Positions 1 to 9,600 of a DNA stretch of 24,426 nt are shown one piece after another. Origin of the DNA: Candidatus Delongbacteria bacterium (lineage in GTDB: Bacteria > UBA4055); NCBI GenBank assembly GCA_016937995.1, contig JAFGVM010000075.1, positions 1 to 24,426 on the forward strand, written 5' to 3'. How positions within the stretch are numbered: position 1 is the first letter of the stretch; each line of letters starts with the position of its first letter. The position numbers and the translations under genes are program-made. The notes under the pieces are model-generated. The model saw only the letters and a list, made by a program, of their open reading frames with translations, did no database searches and was not told the origin of the DNA.

Positions 1-90
1 ATAATGACCATGTTCAGTCTGGGTGTATTACTGAATATTTCATACAAATCTAATCAGTTGAAGCATAATAATGACCAGAAAAATAAATAA
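1..90 (+). CDS. ftsW: FtsW, C-terminal fragment (cut by window edge)
   Basis: Frame 1 is open from the left edge to a TAA at 88-90. The visible tail contains FSLGVLLNIS, which matches the end of the last membrane helix of SEDS-family glycosyltransferases (FtsW/RodA), where a G-x-LLNIS motif is typical. A hydrophilic tail rich in N, K and Q follows. FtsW polymerises septal peptidoglycan from lipid II in the inner membrane. Its position directly before murC in a dcw string favours FtsW over RodA. The end overlaps the murC start by 20 nt in another frame, so the two are probably translationally coupled. Only 29 codons are visible, so the call rests on one motif and on context. Confidence 0.7.
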   Translation: MMTMFSLGVLLNISYKSNQLKHNNDQKNK

Positions 91-1441
91 AAAGATACAT
101 TTTATAGGTATAGGCGGGGCAGGGATGATGCCTTTGGCTATACATTGTAAAAAGATAGGTTATGAAGTTACAGGTTCTGATATACTCAGTGATTCTTTCA
201 GTATACTGGAAAGAGAAAATATATTTCCAGTTAAAGGGCATATAAGTGATCTTGAAGGTGTAGATATTGTAATTTACACTTCGGCAGTAAAAAGTGACAA
301 TAATGAATATAATCTGGCTTTGGAGAAAGGATTAAAATTATACAAAAGGGCAGAATTTCTCGGGGAAATAACCAAAGCGTCACATTCTATACTAATAGCA
401 GGATCTCACGGAAAATCAACTACTTCTGTAATGCTTGCAGATATGCTTTACAGAGACCCGGATTTTAATATATCAGCGATTATCGGAGCTGAATCTGTCA
501 GGTTGAATTCGAACTACTATAGAGGTGAGGATAATTATCTGATAGTAGAAGCTGATGAATATGATAGAAGCTTCCTTAGTATGTATCCAAAAGACCTGAT
601 CATTTTAAATATTGATAATGATCATCTGGATATTTATGGTGATATCAAGGGTGTAATTTACGGTTTTAAAACTCTGGTCTATAAGCTTGGAGTAGAGTCT
701 ATATTAGTCTATAATTCGGACGATAAAAATGTAATTAATGCTGTAGAAGGCTCATGTGCAAAATTAGTGCCTGTAGGATTATCAAACGGTGCAAAATACA
801 AGGCCAGGAATATAAGCTATGATAAATTTTATACAGAGTTCGATCTTATGAAGTCTGATATCCATTTATCAAAGGTCAGATACTACTATTCGGGTCTTCA
901 TAATGTTTATAATATGCTTTCTTGTCTTGCATTGCTGTCTGAATATGGATTTACCGGGGAAGAACTGATCGATAAAGCTACAAAGTTCATGGGTCTTAAA
1001 AGAAGACAGGAAATTATTTACAGTGACGAAAATATCGTTCTTATGGATGATTATGCACATCATCCTACAGAAATTAAAAGCTCTCTGTCAAATATCAGGG
1101 AAAATCATAGCGGCAGGATTATTGTGATGTTCCAACCTCATCTTTATTCAAGGACCAAAGAACATTTAAATGAATTTTCTCAAAGCTTTAACAAAGCGGA
1201 TCTGATATTCATATCTCAAATCTATCCGGCCAGAGAGAAGCATGATCCTACAATAAGCAGTGAAATGATATATGATCTTATGGATGAAAATTTAAAAAAT
1301 AAGACCAGAGTACTTTCTACTTTCGATGAGATCTTTGATCAGGTGAATAAAATAAAAAAGAGGGGTGATATTATCGTGAGTATGGGGGCAGGTGAGATAA
1401 ATAAAGTGATCTATAAATTAAGGAATTCGTTAACTGAATGA
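71..1441 (+). CDS. murC: UDP-N-acetylmuramate--L-alanine ligase (MurC)
   Basis: This cytoplasmic ATP-dependent ligase adds L-alanine to UDP-MurNAc, the first step of peptide stem synthesis. The protein is 456 residues, a normal MurC length. The N-terminal UDP-binding Rossmann region carries GIGGAGM (about 13-19). The ATP-binding P-loop is GSHGKSTT (111-118), with EADEYDRSF (160-168) and NIDNDHLD (180-187) in the central domain. DDYAHHPTEI (326-335) and FQPHLYSR (354-361) are the signatures of the MurC C-terminal half and separate it from MurD, MurE and MurF. The ATG at 71 lies just before the Rossmann strand and no other start fits better. The gene overlaps the ftsW tail upstream, and its TGA shares an ATGA with murB. 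I see no disruption. Confidence 0.97.
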   Translation: MTRKINKKIHFIGIGGAGMMPLAIHCKKIGYEVTGSDILSDSFSILERENIFPVKGHISDLEGVDIVIYTSAVKSDNNEYNLALEKGLKLYKRAEFLGEITKASHSILIAGSHGKSTTSVMLADMLYRDPDFNISAIIGAESVRLNSNYYRGEDNYLIVEADEYDRSFLSMYPKDLIILNIDNDHLDIYGDIKGVIYGFKTLVYKLGVESILVYNSDDKNVINAVEGSCAKLVPVGLSNGAKYKARNISYDKFYTEFDLMKSDIHLSKVRYYYSGLHNVYNMLSCLALLSEYGFTGEELIDKATKFMGLKRRQEIIYSDENIVLMDDYAHHPTEIKSSLSNIRENHSGRIIVMFQPHLYSRTKEHLNEFSQSFNKADLIFISQIYPAREKHDPTISSEMIYDLMDENLKNKTRVLSTFDEIFDQVNKIKKRGDIIVSMGAGEINKVIYKLRNSLTE

Positions 1442-2325
1442 TAGAAAAGATAAAAAATATTATTGATGCGGATGATATTAAGTTAGATGAATACTTGAAG
1501 GATCATACCAGCTACAGGATCGGTGGACCTGCGGAGATCTATGTATATCCAAAGAATAAAGATCAGCTGGTAAAATTAATAAAATTGTTAAAAGGTTCAA
1601 ATTATCAATATTTTGTGATTGGCAAGGGATCTAATATTCTGGTTTCGGACGATGGTTTTAAAGGTTGTATCATAGATCTGACAAAACATTTCTCTGGGAT
1701 AAGAGTTGATGGAGAAATTATGACAGTTGGTTCCGGAGCATTATTGACAGCAATAGCTTTCGAAGCTATCAAACAATCATTATCTGGATTTGAAGAGCTA
1801 GCAGGAATTCCGGGAACTATTGGAGGAGCTGTTCTGATGAATGCCGGTTGTTACGGTAATGAAATTTCGGATCATATTGTAAGTGTAACTGTGATCGATC
1901 CGCAAAATGAGGTTAAAGAATTATCTGTTGATAATATTCAGTTCGCTTACAGGAAGACAAGTATAAAAAATAACATTGTAGTTGAAGTAAAATTAAAACT
2001 TAAATTCGATGAGCAGGCAAGGATCAGAAATAAGACAGATGAGCATTTGATTAAAAGAAGAGAATCTCAACCGTTAGACCTTCCATCATGCGGTTCAGTG
2101 TTTAAAAGACCTGTAAATAACTTTGCCGGTAAACTCATAGAAGATGCGGGATTGAAGGGTAAAATTATCGGAGGTGCTAAGATCTCTGAAAAACATGCGG
2201 GATTCATAGTGAATTTTTCAAATGCCACATCAAAAGATGTCAGAGAAGTAATAAAATTAGTCAAAGAGACTGTTAATAATAAATTCAATATTATGCTTGA
2301 AGAGGAAGTAATTTATCTGGGGTGA
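1438..2325 (+). CDS. murB: UDP-N-acetylenolpyruvoylglucosamine reductase (MurB)
   Basis: This FAD enzyme reduces UDP-GlcNAc-enolpyruvate to UDP-MurNAc with NADPH, in the cytoplasm, and supplies the MurC substrate. It is 295 residues. FAD-binding signatures are HTSYRIGG (23-30), GKGSNILVSDDGF (62-74) and AGIPGTIGGAVLMNAG (122-137). Catalytic candidates are Arg172 (AYRKTS), Ser220 in SCGSVFKRP (217-225) and the C-terminal Glu in EEEVIYLG. The compact length and the SCGSVFKRP context resemble the shorter type II MurB rather than the E. coli form. The start codon overlaps the murC stop as ATGA, indicating translational coupling. ftsQ follows 3 nt after the stop. Confidence 0.97.
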   Translation: MIEKIKNIIDADDIKLDEYLKDHTSYRIGGPAEIYVYPKNKDQLVKLIKLLKGSNYQYFVIGKGSNILVSDDGFKGCIIDLTKHFSGIRVDGEIMTVGSGALLTAIAFEAIKQSLSGFEELAGIPGTIGGAVLMNAGCYGNEISDHIVSVTVIDPQNEVKELSVDNIQFAYRKTSIKNNIVVEVKLKLKFDEQARIRNKTDEHLIKRRESQPLDLPSCGSVFKRPVNNFAGKLIEDAGLKGKIIGGAKISEKHAGFIVNFSNATSKDVREVIKLVKETVNNKFNIMLEEEVIYLG

Positions 2326-2328
2326 AAT

Positions 2329-3075
2329 ATGAAATTAAAAAATATATTGAACAAAATATTTAGAATACTGAAAGTAACATTTGCAGTGATAATCATAATA
2401 ACAACAGCTTTCAGCTCTTATGAAATGTTCAAATTATACAACAGTACAGACAAATTCAATCTGTCCAAGATCATTGTAAATAATGAATTCATGCTTACTA
2501 AAGGTGAAATTATAGAACTGTCAGAAGCAAAAAGAGGAATAAGGGTCATGGACGTTGATACTGAGCTTCTGAGAAAAAATCTGAAGAGGTCACCATTTAT
2601 CGTGGATGCAGATGTCAGGGTCGTATATCCTTCAGCAATGGTGATTAGAGTTACAGAAAATAAACCTATCGCCTATGTTAATGAAAATAATATATTAAAA
2701 TATGTCGGAAATAACGGAGAAATACTGGGTAAGGTCATTCCTGATAAAAGCTATGATCTGCCGATCATTACTGATAATGAAATTAATGTAAAAGTGATAG
2801 ACTATCTTAATACTGCCTACAATATGAGTCAGTTTGTTTATCATCAGATATCAGAAATTAAATATACTGTCCGAGGTGTTGAGATAAATCTGATAAAGGC
2901 AAGTGCAAATGTGGTGATCGGACGAAATGATTTTGAAAAAAAGATAGTTCTGCTTGAAAATTTCATTAGAGAGGAATATGATAATATTACCTTCAGTAAG
3001 GTTGATTATATTGATTTCAGGTTCGATAAGCAGGTCATATTAAAAGAACGTCAGACAAGTGAAAATAAAATGTAG
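2329..3075 (+). CDS. ftsQ: Cell division protein FtsQ/DivIB
   Basis: This is a bitopic inner-membrane divisome protein that recruits FtsB and FtsL and links early and late division proteins. The 248 residues show the expected layout: a short basic cytoplasmic N-terminus, one hydrophobic segment at about 13-30, a POTRA-like domain at about 42-113 (from FNLSKIIVNN to VRVVYPSAMVIRVTENKP), then the beta FtsQ domain ending near VDYIDFRFDKQVIL. Sequence conservation in this family is low. The call rests on this topology, on the RSPFIVDADVRVVYPSA stretch typical of FtsQ POTRA ends, and on the location between murB and ftsA. A GGGGTGA just before the ATG can serve as ribosome binding site. Confidence 0.9.
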   Translation: MKLKNILNKIFRILKVTFAVIIIITTAFSSYEMFKLYNSTDKFNLSKIIVNNEFMLTKGEIIELSEAKRGIRVMDVDTELLRKNLKRSPFIVDADVRVVYPSAMVIRVTENKPIAYVNENNILKYVGNNGEILGKVIPDKSYDLPIITDNEINVKVIDYLNTAYNMSQFVYHQISEIKYTVRGVEINLIKASANVVIGRNDFEKKIVLLENFIREEYDNITFSKVDYIDFRFDKQVILKERQTSENKM

Positions 3076-3096
3076 TAAAATGGAGATGTCTTCAGT

Positions 3097-4323
3097 ATGT
3101 ATATACTAGGAATTGATTTTGGAAGTAGATATATCAAAGCTGCTTTAAGTATAGTTGACCAGGATAACAAGATCACTATTATTGATACTTTCAGTGAAAC
3201 TCATAAAGCTTCCAGAAAAGGTACTATCACAGATCTTGTAAGGGCAAAAGAGGCATTCAAATCTATCGTTGAAAAGGTAAAAATGAAGCATGAGGAAGAA
3301 ATTGATTTTTATCTGATCACGATCTCGGGTGAAGGGATCAGTACATTCACCGGTACTACAAAAATACCTTTGTGGAAGCAGGAAAATGAGGAAAGAAGAA
3401 TTAAGATAACCAAAGCACACGTAAATGAAGTGATAAAAACGGCTAAATTATCATATATGACAGATAATAAAGTTGAACTGCATTCGATACCTCAGGAATA
3501 TACAATAGATGATCAGCAACCGACTCAGAATCCGATCGATATGAGTGGTGTTAAACTTAAAGGCAGTGTTTATGTAATTCAGGCTGAAAAAACACAGAAA
3601 GAGAATCTTGTGAATATATTAAGTGATTGCGGGATTGAAAATTACAGGATCATTTATTCTCCACTGGCTACATCTGAAGCTGTATTGGATGAAGATGACA
3701 AAGAAACAGGTATGATAATGTTATCAGTTGGTGATCAGACGACCGAACTTGTTATCTATCACGGTGGAATATTGAGAATGGCAAAAGTAATTCCGTTCGG
3801 TTCTTACAACATTACAAAAGATCTGAAAATATTATTAAAGACAGACTATAAAACTGCTAATGAAATAAAGAAGGAAAAAGCTACAGCTTTTATAGAGGAT
3901 GCTGATCCGGAGAAAGAGATAGAAGTAGAAAATTCAGGAATTCAAAATAAATTACCAACAGAAGAATATGTATCCAAGATAGTTTCAGCCAGACTGAAAG
4001 AAGTATATGATTTCGCGATACATGAGATATATAAAGGTTCGTACCAGAGGATCATACATTCTCCTGTTATGTTAACTGGACCGGGCAGCAGATTGAAAGG
4101 TGCGGACAAATTATTTTCTCAGATGAATAATTCAAAAACAGTGAATGGTAAAATTTGCGGTATAAATACAAAAGATAAAGAAATACATGAAGAAATGTTC
4201 ACTGTTGTAGGTTTAATCAAGTACGCAGTTAATAACGACCTGATCGTATCTGAGCATGATGAAAATGAGGAATCAAAAGGAATGCTTTTCAAAATGAAAA
4301 GATTCTTTGCAGATATATTTTAA
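3097..4323 (+). CDS. ftsA: Cell division protein FtsA
   Basis: This actin-like ATPase tethers FtsZ filaments to the inner membrane. It is 408 residues, close to the usual length. LGIDFGSRYIKAAL (4-17) is the phosphate-1 loop. HSIPQEYTIDDQ and NPIDMSGVKL follow in the 1C domain, as in other FtsAs. LTGPGSRLKGADKLF marks the adenosine motif. The C-terminus (GMLFKMKRFFADIF) is a short basic amphipathic helix, the membrane-targeting sequence. The phosphate-2 loop reads LSVGDQTTEL (209-218), where most FtsAs have DIGGGTTD, so the first Asp and a Gly are changed. The adenosine motif has GPGS where GGGS is common. A GGAGA precedes the start. The gene lies between ftsQ and ftsZ in the usual order. Confidence 0.95.
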   Translation: MYILGIDFGSRYIKAALSIVDQDNKITIIDTFSETHKASRKGTITDLVRAKEAFKSIVEKVKMKHEEEIDFYLITISGEGISTFTGTTKIPLWKQENEERRIKITKAHVNEVIKTAKLSYMTDNKVELHSIPQEYTIDDQQPTQNPIDMSGVKLKGSVYVIQAEKTQKENLVNILSDCGIENYRIIYSPLATSEAVLDEDDKETGMIMLSVGDQTTELVIYHGGILRMAKVIPFGSYNITKDLKILLKTDYKTANEIKKEKATAFIEDADPEKEIEVENSGIQNKLPTEEYVSKIVSARLKEVYDFAIHEIYKGSYQRIIHSPVMLTGPGSRLKGADKLFSQMNNSKTVNGKICGINTKDKEIHEEMFTVVGLIKYAVNNDLIVSEHDENEESKGMLFKMKRFFADIF

Positions 4324-4356
4324 AAAATTATATATAAACTTGGCATGGAGGAAATT

Positions 4357-5511
4357 ATGTCATCAATGATATTCGAATTTGATAATGAAATAAAGGGCAG
4401 TGCAAAGATCAAGGTCCTGGGCGTAGGCGGAGGCGGTTGTAATGCTCTGGACAGTATGATAGATTTCGGTGTAAAAGGTGTTGAATTCATTGCTTTAAAT
4501 ACAGATGCTCAGGCCCTGGAAAACTCTAAAGCTGATATCAGGATCCAGATAGGTACCGAAACCACAAAAGGTTTAGGGGCAGGGGCAGATCCGGATATTG
4601 GGAAAAAAGCTATGGAGGAATCCAGAGAGAAGGTCACAAATATTCTTTCTGATGCTGATATGGTATTTATTGCTGCAGGAATGGGTGGTGGTACAGGAAC
4701 TGGTGCTGCCGGTGTAATAGCTGAGATAGCGAATGAGTTGGGAGCTTTAACTGTAGCTATCGTTACAAAACCTTTTAAATTTGAAGGCAATAAAAGAATG
4801 AATAATGCCGGGGAAGGTATCAAAAAATTAAAAGATAATGTTGATGCTCTTATTATAATAAACAATCAAAGGCTTCTTCAGTCAGCTTCAGATTCCAACA
4901 CGACCATTAAAAATGCATTCCTTCAAGTGGACCAGGTATTATATAAAGCTGTTAGAGGTATTTCAGACCTGATCACTGTCAGAGGTATTGTTAATCTTGA
5001 TTTTGCTGATATTAAAACAGTGATGAAAGGTATGGGAGATGCAATGATGGGTGTTGGTGAGGCAGAAGGTGAACATGCATGTGTGGAGGCAGCTCAAACA
5101 GCAATTCAAAGCACATTATTGGAGAATATTGATATTAAAGGAGCTAAAGGTATACTGGTAAACATTAGTGCAAGTGATAATATGTCATTATTTGAAGTTG
5201 AACAGGCTATGGATATCATTTATGATGCCGCTGGAACAAATGATGTAAATGTTATCTTTGGAGTTGTTACAGAGGAAGATATGGGTGATAAGATCAGAGT
5301 TACAGTTATAGCTACAGGATTTGAAAGTGACAGCCAGCCGAAATTCAAGAGCAGTAATATAGTTGAAAGACATATATTTGGTAATGAAAACAAGAAGAGG
5401 GAAGAAGCTGAAGAGATCGAAGCTGAAGAAGTTAAACCAGCGTTGAACGTAGTTTCATCAGTTGATACAGATTTTGAGATACCTGCATTTTTACGAAATC
5501 AAAAGGATTGA
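4357..5511 (+). CDS. ftsZ: Cell division protein FtsZ
   Basis: This tubulin-like GTPase forms the cytoplasmic Z ring. From the ATG at 4357 it has 384 residues. I prefer this start to the ATG at 4345 because GGAGG at 4347-4351 lies 5 nt upstream of 4357 and would be the Shine-Dalgarno. Motifs in order are the nucleotide-binding GVGGGGCNA (about 22-30), NTDAQAL, the tubulin signature GGGTGTGAA (about 110-118), KPFKFEGNKR, the T7 synergy loop NLDFADIKTVM, and a charged linker rich in E and K. The extreme C-terminal peptide EIPAFLRNQ is the conserved tail that binds FtsA. All GTPase elements look intact. It is the last division gene of the string. Confidence 0.98.
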   Translation: MSSMIFEFDNEIKGSAKIKVLGVGGGGCNALDSMIDFGVKGVEFIALNTDAQALENSKADIRIQIGTETTKGLGAGADPDIGKKAMEESREKVTNILSDADMVFIAAGMGGGTGTGAAGVIAEIANELGALTVAIVTKPFKFEGNKRMNNAGEGIKKLKDNVDALIIINNQRLLQSASDSNTTIKNAFLQVDQVLYKAVRGISDLITVRGIVNLDFADIKTVMKGMGDAMMGVGEAEGEHACVEAAQTAIQSTLLENIDIKGAKGILVNISASDNMSLFEVEQAMDIIYDAAGTNDVNVIFGVVTEEDMGDKIRVTVIATGFESDSQPKFKSSNIVERHIFGNENKKREEAEEIEAEEVKPALNVVSSVDTDFEIPAFLRNQKD

Positions 5512-5542
5512 TATAAGTTGATAATCAAAAAATAGGAATAAA

Positions 5543-6025
5543 ATGCTATATCTAAATGAAAAAGAAATAATTAAAGGATTCCTGGATCACTTTGTCAAAA
5601 GATCATCTGAAACTATGAACCTTAAGTTGCAGATAAAGAAACTGCACATAGAAGATCCGAGGCCAAATGAATTATATAAAGATTTTCAGGATGGAAAAAG
5701 TTCATCGGAGACAAATGTCGAGATAGAAATAATAGGATGGAAAAGTTATTCAGATGACGGTTTAAAACAATTTATGATATCACTTTTAGATGATTCAGAT
5801 GTTTTTGCTCCTATAGTTGAACTTGAGGTCTTTGAAATATCTGCAAAAGGTAAACTGACAGTTAATTTGATCTTCAAGATAGTTTATGCAAGATATGAGA
5901 TCGAAACAGGTCAAAAAATAGTTAATGATCTTTCAACAGGAAAGATGAATAAAAATGATGTGATAAGAGAAGTTGAGATCAGATTGTCAGAAATATATTC
6001 TTTACTAAATAAGCTTAAGGATTGA
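5543..6025 (+). CDS. Conserved-context hypothetical protein, 160 aa
   Basis: I do not recognise this protein. It has 160 residues, no Cys, no signal peptide and no membrane segment, so it is probably cytoplasmic. It looks alpha/beta: a helical N-terminus (KEIIKGFLDHFVKRSS), several beta-like stretches (NVEIEIIGW, VELEVFEI, KLTVNLIFKIVYARY) and a charged C-terminal helix (DVIREVEIRLSEIYSLLNKL). AGGA lies upstream of the ATG. The gene starts 31 nt after ftsZ, and queD begins 2 nt beyond its stop, so it is very likely co-transcribed with both. Codon use matches its neighbours, which supports a real gene. No function is assigned. Confidence 0.85.
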   Translation: MLYLNEKEIIKGFLDHFVKRSSETMNLKLQIKKLHIEDPRPNELYKDFQDGKSSSETNVEIEIIGWKSYSDDGLKQFMISLLDDSDVFAPIVELEVFEISAKGKLTVNLIFKIVYARYEIETGQKIVNDLSTGKMNKNDVIREVEIRLSEIYSLLNKLKD

Positions 6026-6027
6026 TC

Positions 6028-6399
6028 ATGTATGAAATATTTATAAAACATCATTTTTCATCAGCTCACAAATTAATAGATTATGATGGTGAATGTAAAA
6101 AACTTCACGGACATAACTGGAAAGTAGAAGTACATGCCAGATCAACTGTGCTTAATGATATAGGTATCTCACTGGATTTTAAAGAATTTAAGAAGATAGC
6201 CAGAGAAGAGATAGATAAGTTCGACCATGTATATCTGAATGAACATCCAGTTTTTGAAAATATTAATCCAACTGCGGAAAATATTGCCAGAATACTATAT
6301 GAAATACTTTCTAAAAAAATAAATAATGATGATCTCAAAATATATATGATCGAAGTATGGGAAAGTGAAAATCACGGTGTAAGATATTTTAAGGAATAA
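6028..6399 (+). CDS. queD: 6-carboxy-tetrahydropterin synthase / PTPS-family protein (QueD-like)
   Basis: This small enzyme family converts dihydroneopterin triphosphate to 6-carboxy-tetrahydropterin (queuosine/7-deazaguanine pathway) or to pyruvoyl-tetrahydropterin. From ATG 6028 it is 123 residues. Zinc ligands are His14 (FSSAHKL) and His27 and His29 (LHGHNW). The candidate catalytic Cys is Cys23 (ECKKLHGHN). DHVYLNEHP, NPTAENIA and IEVWESENHGVRY complete the family pattern. A TTG at 6022 is also in frame, but AAGGA at 6017-6021 is correctly spaced for the ATG. QueD is the likeliest subfamily in a bacterium, but PTPS or a folate-related role cannot be excluded. No other queuosine gene is in view. 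Confidence 0.9.
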   Translation: MYEIFIKHHFSSAHKLIDYDGECKKLHGHNWKVEVHARSTVLNDIGISLDFKEFKKIAREEIDKFDHVYLNEHPVFENINPTAENIARILYEILSKKINNDDLKIYMIEVWESENHGVRYFKE

Positions 6400-6671
6400 A
6401 AAAAAGTTATACCTGAAAAATTATAGATGTTGTAAATGTTGAAATAGATAGAAAAAAGATGGTGTTTTATACTTGGGAAATCGTTGGTGTGGATTTTACC
6501 TAGGGATTACCTATAAAAATATGTGAAAAAATACCATTTTTTATTTGAAATATAAAAGAGTATTAGCTAAATTAACTTGTTATATACAACATATTGTGTT
6601 TGATAAATTCTTTTAACGCTATATGTTGTGTGTCGCTCTAAGTTAACTAAACATATTTCTAAGGCTTTTCA
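6400..6671 (+). other. Intergenic region upstream of dnaE
   Basis: These 272 bp are very AT-rich and separate queD from dnaE. I see no credible gene; the longest candidate with a start near 6459 has only 14 codons. An imperfect inverted repeat occupies the right half and is listed separately. dnaE probably has its own promoter here, but I could not find a convincing -35/-10 pair at 16-18 bp spacing. No strong Shine-Dalgarno precedes the dnaE ATG. Confidence 0.6.
6572..6646. repeat. Imperfect inverted repeat upstream of dnaE
   Basis: The inner arms ACAACATAT (6586-6594) and ATATGTTGT (6621-6629) are perfect complements across a 26-nt loop. The outer arms TTAACTT (6572-6578) and AAGTTAA (6640-6646) are also complementary, with unequal unpaired stretches between inner and outer arms. 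It could be a folded 5' leader of dnaE, a two-site operator, or a worn miniature element or recombination site. There is no T-run after it, so it is not a typical terminator. Function is unknown. Confidence 0.45.
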
Positions 6672-9600
6672 ATGTCATTTGTACATTTACATAATCATTC
6701 TCACTATTCTACCCTGGATGGTCTCTCAAAACCAAAAAATATGATCCAAAAAGCAGTTGAACTTAAGCAAACTGCAATGGCTATTACTGATCATGGTAAC
6801 ATGATGGGTGTTATTGATTTTTATAAAAATGCTAAAAAGCAGAATGTTAAACCTATTATAGGTATAGAAGCCTATCTTGTCAATAACAGAAAGGTTAAAG
6901 AAAAGGGTGAAAAGAGAAATCATCTTGTACTCCTTGCAAAAAATACAACCGGGTACAAGAACCTTATCTATATGTCGACTCAGGCCAGTTTGACCGGCTT
7001 TTATCATAAACCAAGGATAGATTATAAATTACTTGAAGAGCATAGTGAAGGTTTGATCGGTCTCTCAGCTTGTTTGGCAGGAGAGATACCAAGATTAATT
7101 ATCGATAATAAGACCGAAGAAGCAAGAAAAGCAGCATTAAAATATCAGAATATATTCGGGAAGGGTAATTTTTATCTTGAGGTCCAGTATCATCCCGAAA
7201 TTGCAGAACAGGAAAAGGTCAATAGAGAATTGCTCCGTATCTCAAAAGAGACGGGTATTGGTTTAGTCGCTACAAATGACACACACTATGTTGAAAAAGA
7301 TGATGACATAATTCAGGACGTACTTGTTTGTGTTAACACGGGTAAGATACTCAGTGAGCAGAATAATAGACTATGTATGATGGGGGGTAATTATTCTATT
7401 CTTTCAACTCAGGAAATGGAAAAGAACTTTAAAGACTATCCAGGAGCAATTGAAAATACAGTTAAGATCGCGGACATGTGTAATTTAGAGATAGAGTTCG
7501 ATCAATCATTATTACCTAAGTACGAGTGCCCCGACGGTATGACAGAAGATGCATATTTGACAAAATTATGTGATATAGGTCTTAATAAAAGGTACGGAAT
7601 CGATAAAGATAAAAACGGAAAGTATATTCTAAGCAGTGACAGGCAGTTGAGCGAATTACCGATCCCTTTCGAAGAAATAATTGAAAGACTGGAGTTTGAG
7701 CTTAAAACAGTGAACAACATGGAATTCCCGGGTTATTTTCTGATCGTTCAGGATTTTGTTAACTGGGCAAAGGAGAATGGCATACTGGTAGGTCCCGGAA
7801 GAGGTTCTGCAGCAGGTTCGGTCATTTCGTATCTGACAGGAATTACAAATGTCGATCCTTTGAAATATGGATTACTGTTTGAGAGATTTTTAAATCCTGA
7901 AAGAATTTCTATGCCTGATATTGATATCGATATTCAGGATGATGAGAGAGACAAAGTTCTTGATTACGTTAAAGATAAATACGGAAGAGATAATGTTTGT
8001 CAGGTTGTAACCTACCAGACAATGGCAGCAAAAAATTCTATCAGAGATATTGGTAGAGTAATGGATATACCATTAGACCAGGTGAACAAAATAACTGAAA
8101 AGATATCAGGAAAACCGGGCACTACGATAAGTTCCAGCCTGAAGGAAAAAGATTTTAAAAGTATTTATGATGCAAATAAATTAAACAAGGAACTGATCGA
8201 TAAAGCCAATAGAATTGAAGGTACTATCCGTGGTACAGGAACTCATGCATGTGCAGTTATAATCAGTGATAAACCTGTCCATGAGTATGTCCCGTTACAA
8301 TATCCGCCGAAGGACAGTAAAACTGTGATAACACAGTATGAAGGTCCGCAATTGGATGATCTTGGTCTGTTGAAAATGGATTTTCTAGGTTTAAGAACAC
8401 TGTCCATCATTGCAAATGCTTTAAAATATATTAAGAAACAAACAGGTAAATCAATTGATATTGATAATATCCCTTTCAACGATAAAAAAGTTTATGATCT
8501 TTTTTCACAAGGAAATACTAACGGGATCTTTCAGTTTGAATCTGCAGGTATGAAAAAACATCTCAGGGAACTTAAACCTGATAAATTTGAATATCTATAC
8601 GCAATGAATGCTTTATACAGACCGGGACCGATGGATTATATCCCTTCATTCATTGCAAGAAAACACGGAAAGGAAAAAGTAGAGTATGATCATCCTTTAA
8701 TGGAAAAATATCTGAAGGATACTTACGGAATTACTGTTTATCAGGAACAGGTCATGATCCTTTCCAGAGAGCTTGCAGGATTTACAAGAGGTGAATCTGA
8801 TATGCTCAGGAAAGCAATGGGTAAAAAGATCAAAAAATTACTTGCTGACCTGAAGAAAAAATTCGTTAAAGGCTGTAATAATAATCAAAAATTCATTGAT
8901 GGCTGCAAAGAGTATAAAGTTGATATTAATAAAACTGTTGAGAAGATCTGGAGTGACTGGGAAGCTTTCGGAAATTATGCATTTAACCGTTCACATTCTG
9001 TCTGTTATGCCTATGTTGCATATCAGAGTGCGTATTTAAAAGTTAATTACCCCATTCAATTTATGACAGCAATGCTTAACAGTGTTAAGAACAATTCTGA
9101 TAAAGTTCTTGAGTATATTGATGAATGTGAGAACATGAATATTGAGATCGTAAGGCCTGATGTGAATTACAGTGGTATGGAGTTTGAGCCTACTGAAGAC
9201 GGCAAGATATCATTCGGACTTCTTGCTATAAAAAATGTGGGTGAGAAGGCGATCGAATCGATCATAAACACGAGAGAAGGATCCGGTATTTATAAAAATA
9301 TCTATGATTTTCTGGACAGGATCGATATTTCTAAAGCTAATAAAAGAACTATCGAGCATTTATCAAGAGCAGGAGCACTGGACTCTCTGGGACATAAAAG
9401 GTCACAGATAGTGAATTCTCTTGAAGACCTTCTTCCTCATTTTCAAAAGATAGCATCAAGAAAGCTGGACTGGGACAACAGTTTATTTGGAGATGAGACA
9501 GAACATGACATCGTAATTGATCATCCTCCGCTGCTGGATATTGATGAATATGATAAGAATAGCATGCTGGAACAGGAAAAAGAACTGATAGGTCTTTATG

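Noticed and set aside
4509-4865. 118-codon reverse-strand frame inside ftsZ
   Set aside because: It is a shadow of the ftsZ reading frame with no independent support.
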